From Kamptonema formosum PCC 6407 (lineage in GTDB: Bacteria > Cyanobacteriota > Cyanobacteriia > Cyanobacteriales > Microcoleaceae): a stretch of DNA of 64,000 nucleotides. The stretch spans positions 1,944,541 to 2,008,540 of the forward strand of contig NZ_KB235904.1 in assembly GCF_000332155.1 (NCBI RefSeq). The letters run 5' to 3'. Under the pieces are notes generated by a model, which saw nothing but the letters and a program-made list of their open reading frames with translations, was not told the origin of the DNA and did no database searches. The position numbers and the translations under genes were made by a program. This document shows positions 62,298 to 64,000 of the stretch, in pieces (the stretch's first letter is position 1; each line of letters starts with the position of its first letter).

Positions 62298-63620
62298 ATG
62301 TCCTCAACTATCGACATTCTGATTGTTCTGCTACTGATCGCCCTCAATGGACTGTTCGTGATGTCAGAGATGGCCATCGTCTCGGTACGGAAGGTGCGAC
62401 TGCAACAGATGGCTAATTCTGGCTCGAAGAAGGCCCGCGTGGCGCTGGATCTGGCTAATGCCCCAAATCAGTTCTTGCCGACTGTTCAAATTGGGATCAC
62501 CCTACTGGCGATCGTTTCCGGTGCTTTTGGTGAAACCACTTTCTCTAAGAGAGTAGAGCCGATTTTCCATCAGATCCCCTTCCTTGCACCCTACAGTCAG
62601 CCGATCGCTACATTGATCTCAATTTTGCTGATCACCTATCTAACTCTGATTATTGGCGAATTAGTGCCAAAGCGACTAGCTTTGAACAACCCAGAACCGA
62701 TCGCCGCATTAGTTGCCATTCCCATGCGGATGCTTTCAAAAATTGGCTCCCCTGCTGTTAGCTTATTAAGCTACTCAACTGATTTGGTACTAAGGCTGTT
62801 AGGGATTACACCCTCTACAGAACCACAAGTTACCGAAGAAGAGATCAAGGTTTTAATCGAGCAAGGTACTGAAGCAGGAACCTTTGAAGAAGCAGAACAA
62901 GATATGGTTCAGAGAGTATTTCGTTTAGGCGATCGCAGAGTCAGCGCCCTCATGACCCCCAGACCAGATATTGTTTGGCTAGATTTAGAGGACTCAGCAG
63001 AAGAAAACCGTCAAAAAATGCTCGATAGTGCTCATTCCCGCTTTCCAGTTTGTCAAGGTGGCCTTGATAATGTGATTGGTGTAATTCACGTTACTGATTT
63101 ATTATCCCGCAGTTTAGCCGGTCAAGCTCTTGACTTAACAGCACAATTGAGGCGACCCCTATTTGTACCCGAAAGTACGCGCGGGTTAAAAGTTTTAGAA
63201 CTTTTCAAGCAGTTTACAAATCACATTGCCTTAGTGGTTGATGAATACGGTGTGATTCAAGGATTGGTCACGCTCAATGATATTTTAGTTGAACTTGTTG
63301 GCGATATTCCCTCTGTGGAAAATGAAGATGAACCCCAAGCTGTACAACGAGAAGATGGTTCTTGGCTATTGGATGGAATGTTACCTGTAGAAGAGTTTTT
63401 TGAGCTTTTTGACCTTGAGGAATTGTCCTCAGATCAGAGAGGGAATTATCATACAATGGGCGGTTTTGTGATTACAAATTTAGGGCGCATCCCCACTGCG
63501 GCGGAGCATTTTGAATGGAATGGATTACGGCTTGAAGTTGTAGATATGGACGGCAACCGAGTTGACAAAGTGCTAGTAATGCCCGTTCCTTTAATATCAA
63601 ATGAGCCGCTAACTGAATAA
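62298..63620 (+). CDS. CNNM/CorC-type transporter-associated protein (hemolysin family)
   Basis: A 440-residue protein: an N-terminal DUF21 membrane domain with about four helices (ILIVLLLIALNGLFVMSEMA, LISILLITYLTLIIGELVPK), two CBS domains (VSALMTPRPDIVWLDLED, ALVVDEYGVIQGLVTLND), and a C-terminal CorC_HlyC domain (LDGMLPVEEFFELFDLEE, GGFVITNLGRIPTAAEHF). CNNM relatives take part in magnesium or cobalt efflux; the substrate is not shown here. The leader before it is structured. Confidence 0.92.
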   Translation: MSSTIDILIVLLLIALNGLFVMSEMAIVSVRKVRLQQMANSGSKKARVALDLANAPNQFLPTVQIGITLLAIVSGAFGETTFSKRVEPIFHQIPFLAPYSQPIATLISILLITYLTLIIGELVPKRLALNNPEPIAALVAIPMRMLSKIGSPAVSLLSYSTDLVLRLLGITPSTEPQVTEEEIKVLIEQGTEAGTFEEAEQDMVQRVFRLGDRRVSALMTPRPDIVWLDLEDSAEENRQKMLDSAHSRFPVCQGGLDNVIGVIHVTDLLSRSLAGQALDLTAQLRRPLFVPESTRGLKVLELFKQFTNHIALVVDEYGVIQGLVTLNDILVELVGDIPSVENEDEPQAVQREDGSWLLDGMLPVEEFFELFDLEELSSDQRGNYHTMGGFVITNLGRIPTAAEHFEWNGLRLEVVDMDGNRVDKVLVMPVPLISNEPLTE

Positions 63621-63627
63621 CTTTTTG

Positions 63628-63870
63628 TAATTGTTAGTTGTTAGTTGTTAGTTGTTAGTTGTTAGTTGTTAGTTGTTAGTTGTTAGTTGTTAGTTGTTAG
63701 TTGTTAGTTGTTAGTTGTTAGTTGGTAATTGGTAATTGGTAATTGGTAATTGGTAATTGGTAATTGGTAATTGGTAATTCGTAATTGGTAATTGGTAATG
63801 GCTAATGGCTAATGGCTAATGGCTGTCCCATCTCCCCCCGCTCCCCCATCTCCCCCATCTCCCCCCTCTC
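63628..63870. repeat. Three adjoining heptamer arrays and CTCCCCC repeat
   Basis: TTGTTAG (about 13 copies to 63724), TTGGTAA (about 11, to about 63800), TAATGGC (4), then CATCTCCCC units to 63870. The abrupt switches between 7-mers show independent expansions at one site. Confidence 0.9.
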
Positions 63871-63872
63871 CC

Positions 63873-64000
63873 CAGGGCGGTTTCATTCTCGAATTTTAGC
63901 AGAGCTAAAAATTCTGAATGAAAATATTCAAGTCATCCGCGAACACTAAAAAATTCAACTATCAATTTTATTGATAGTTGAATAAATCAAATTTATTGCT
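63873..64000 (-). mobile_element. End of a second copy of the ISAs1-type element
   Basis: CAGGGCGGTTTCATTCTCG through TTTATTGCT is the reverse complement of 61146 down to about 61018, with one small difference near the AGAGC palindrome. The element continues beyond the window in the opposite orientation to the first copy. Confidence 0.92.

Overview
The window is chromosomal DNA from a cyanobacterium. The evidence is the very frequent GCGATCGC (HIP1) octamer, the panC/cmk fusion, sasA, a Psb32-type TPM protein, cofG, a riboswitch-led universal stress protein, and abundant heptanucleotide tandem repeats of the kind seen in filamentous forms. I infer a filamentous non-heterocystous type (Oscillatoria/Microcoleus/Kamptonema-like); genus is not proven.

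Layout. 1-4.2 kb: a kinase/FGE-sulfatase fusion gene broken by a stop codon and a short IS1634-type element, ending in a region that looks like a diversity-generating-retroelement variable region, followed by two small-gene pairs resembling toxin-antitoxin modules. 4.3-16.6 kb: core genes (polysaccharide export, murJ, polysaccharide deacetylase, panC/cmk, rlpA, purM, a histidine kinase). 16.8-18.6 kb: the collapsed remains of a nitrate-type ABC transporter operon behind a damaged c-di-AMP riboswitch, then an intact c-di-AMP riboswitch before a universal stress protein. 19.3-21.5 kb: cas6 with a C-terminal helix-turn-helix extension and a CRISPR array, with no other cas genes. 21.5-31.4 kb: cysA, a decayed patch (IS630, Smi1-like and YdhS-like fragments), tpiA, an MCE-type lipid transport ATPase and substrate-binding protein, cofG, tRNA-Cys.

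31.4-34.2 kb: an island directly after tRNA-Cys: a transposon-end-like motif, a three-gene TIGR04255-type module, and a fused tnsC/tniQ remnant whose sequence is that of a type V-K CRISPR-associated transposon (CAST). I read this as a decayed CAST with surviving cargo, the most interesting feature of the window. 34.2-46 kb: sasA, a DUF2079 membrane protein, recQ, dnaA with a DnaA-box cluster after it, an HD/P-loop kinase fusion, ssb-like gene and a nucleotidyltransferase/phosphomannomutase fusion. 46-54.9 kb: methyltransferases, IS4-family debris, an S1-domain protein, an orphan cytosine methyltransferase, Psb32-like protein. 55-62 kb: a conflict-system cluster (Panacea pair, compact NB-ARC protein, second copy of the small-gene pair, MNT/HEPN module whose HEPN gene carries an intact ISAs1-type insertion). 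62-64 kb: a CNNM/CorC-type membrane protein behind a hairpin-rich leader, then repeats and the end of a second copy of the ISAs1-type element.

The intergenic DNA is unusually repetitive: at least four palindromic MITE-like families and several heptamer arrays, some of which have invaded coding sequence (DUF2079 protein, recQ 3' end, upstream of ssb). All family assignments come from reading the sequence by eye; no database search was possible.
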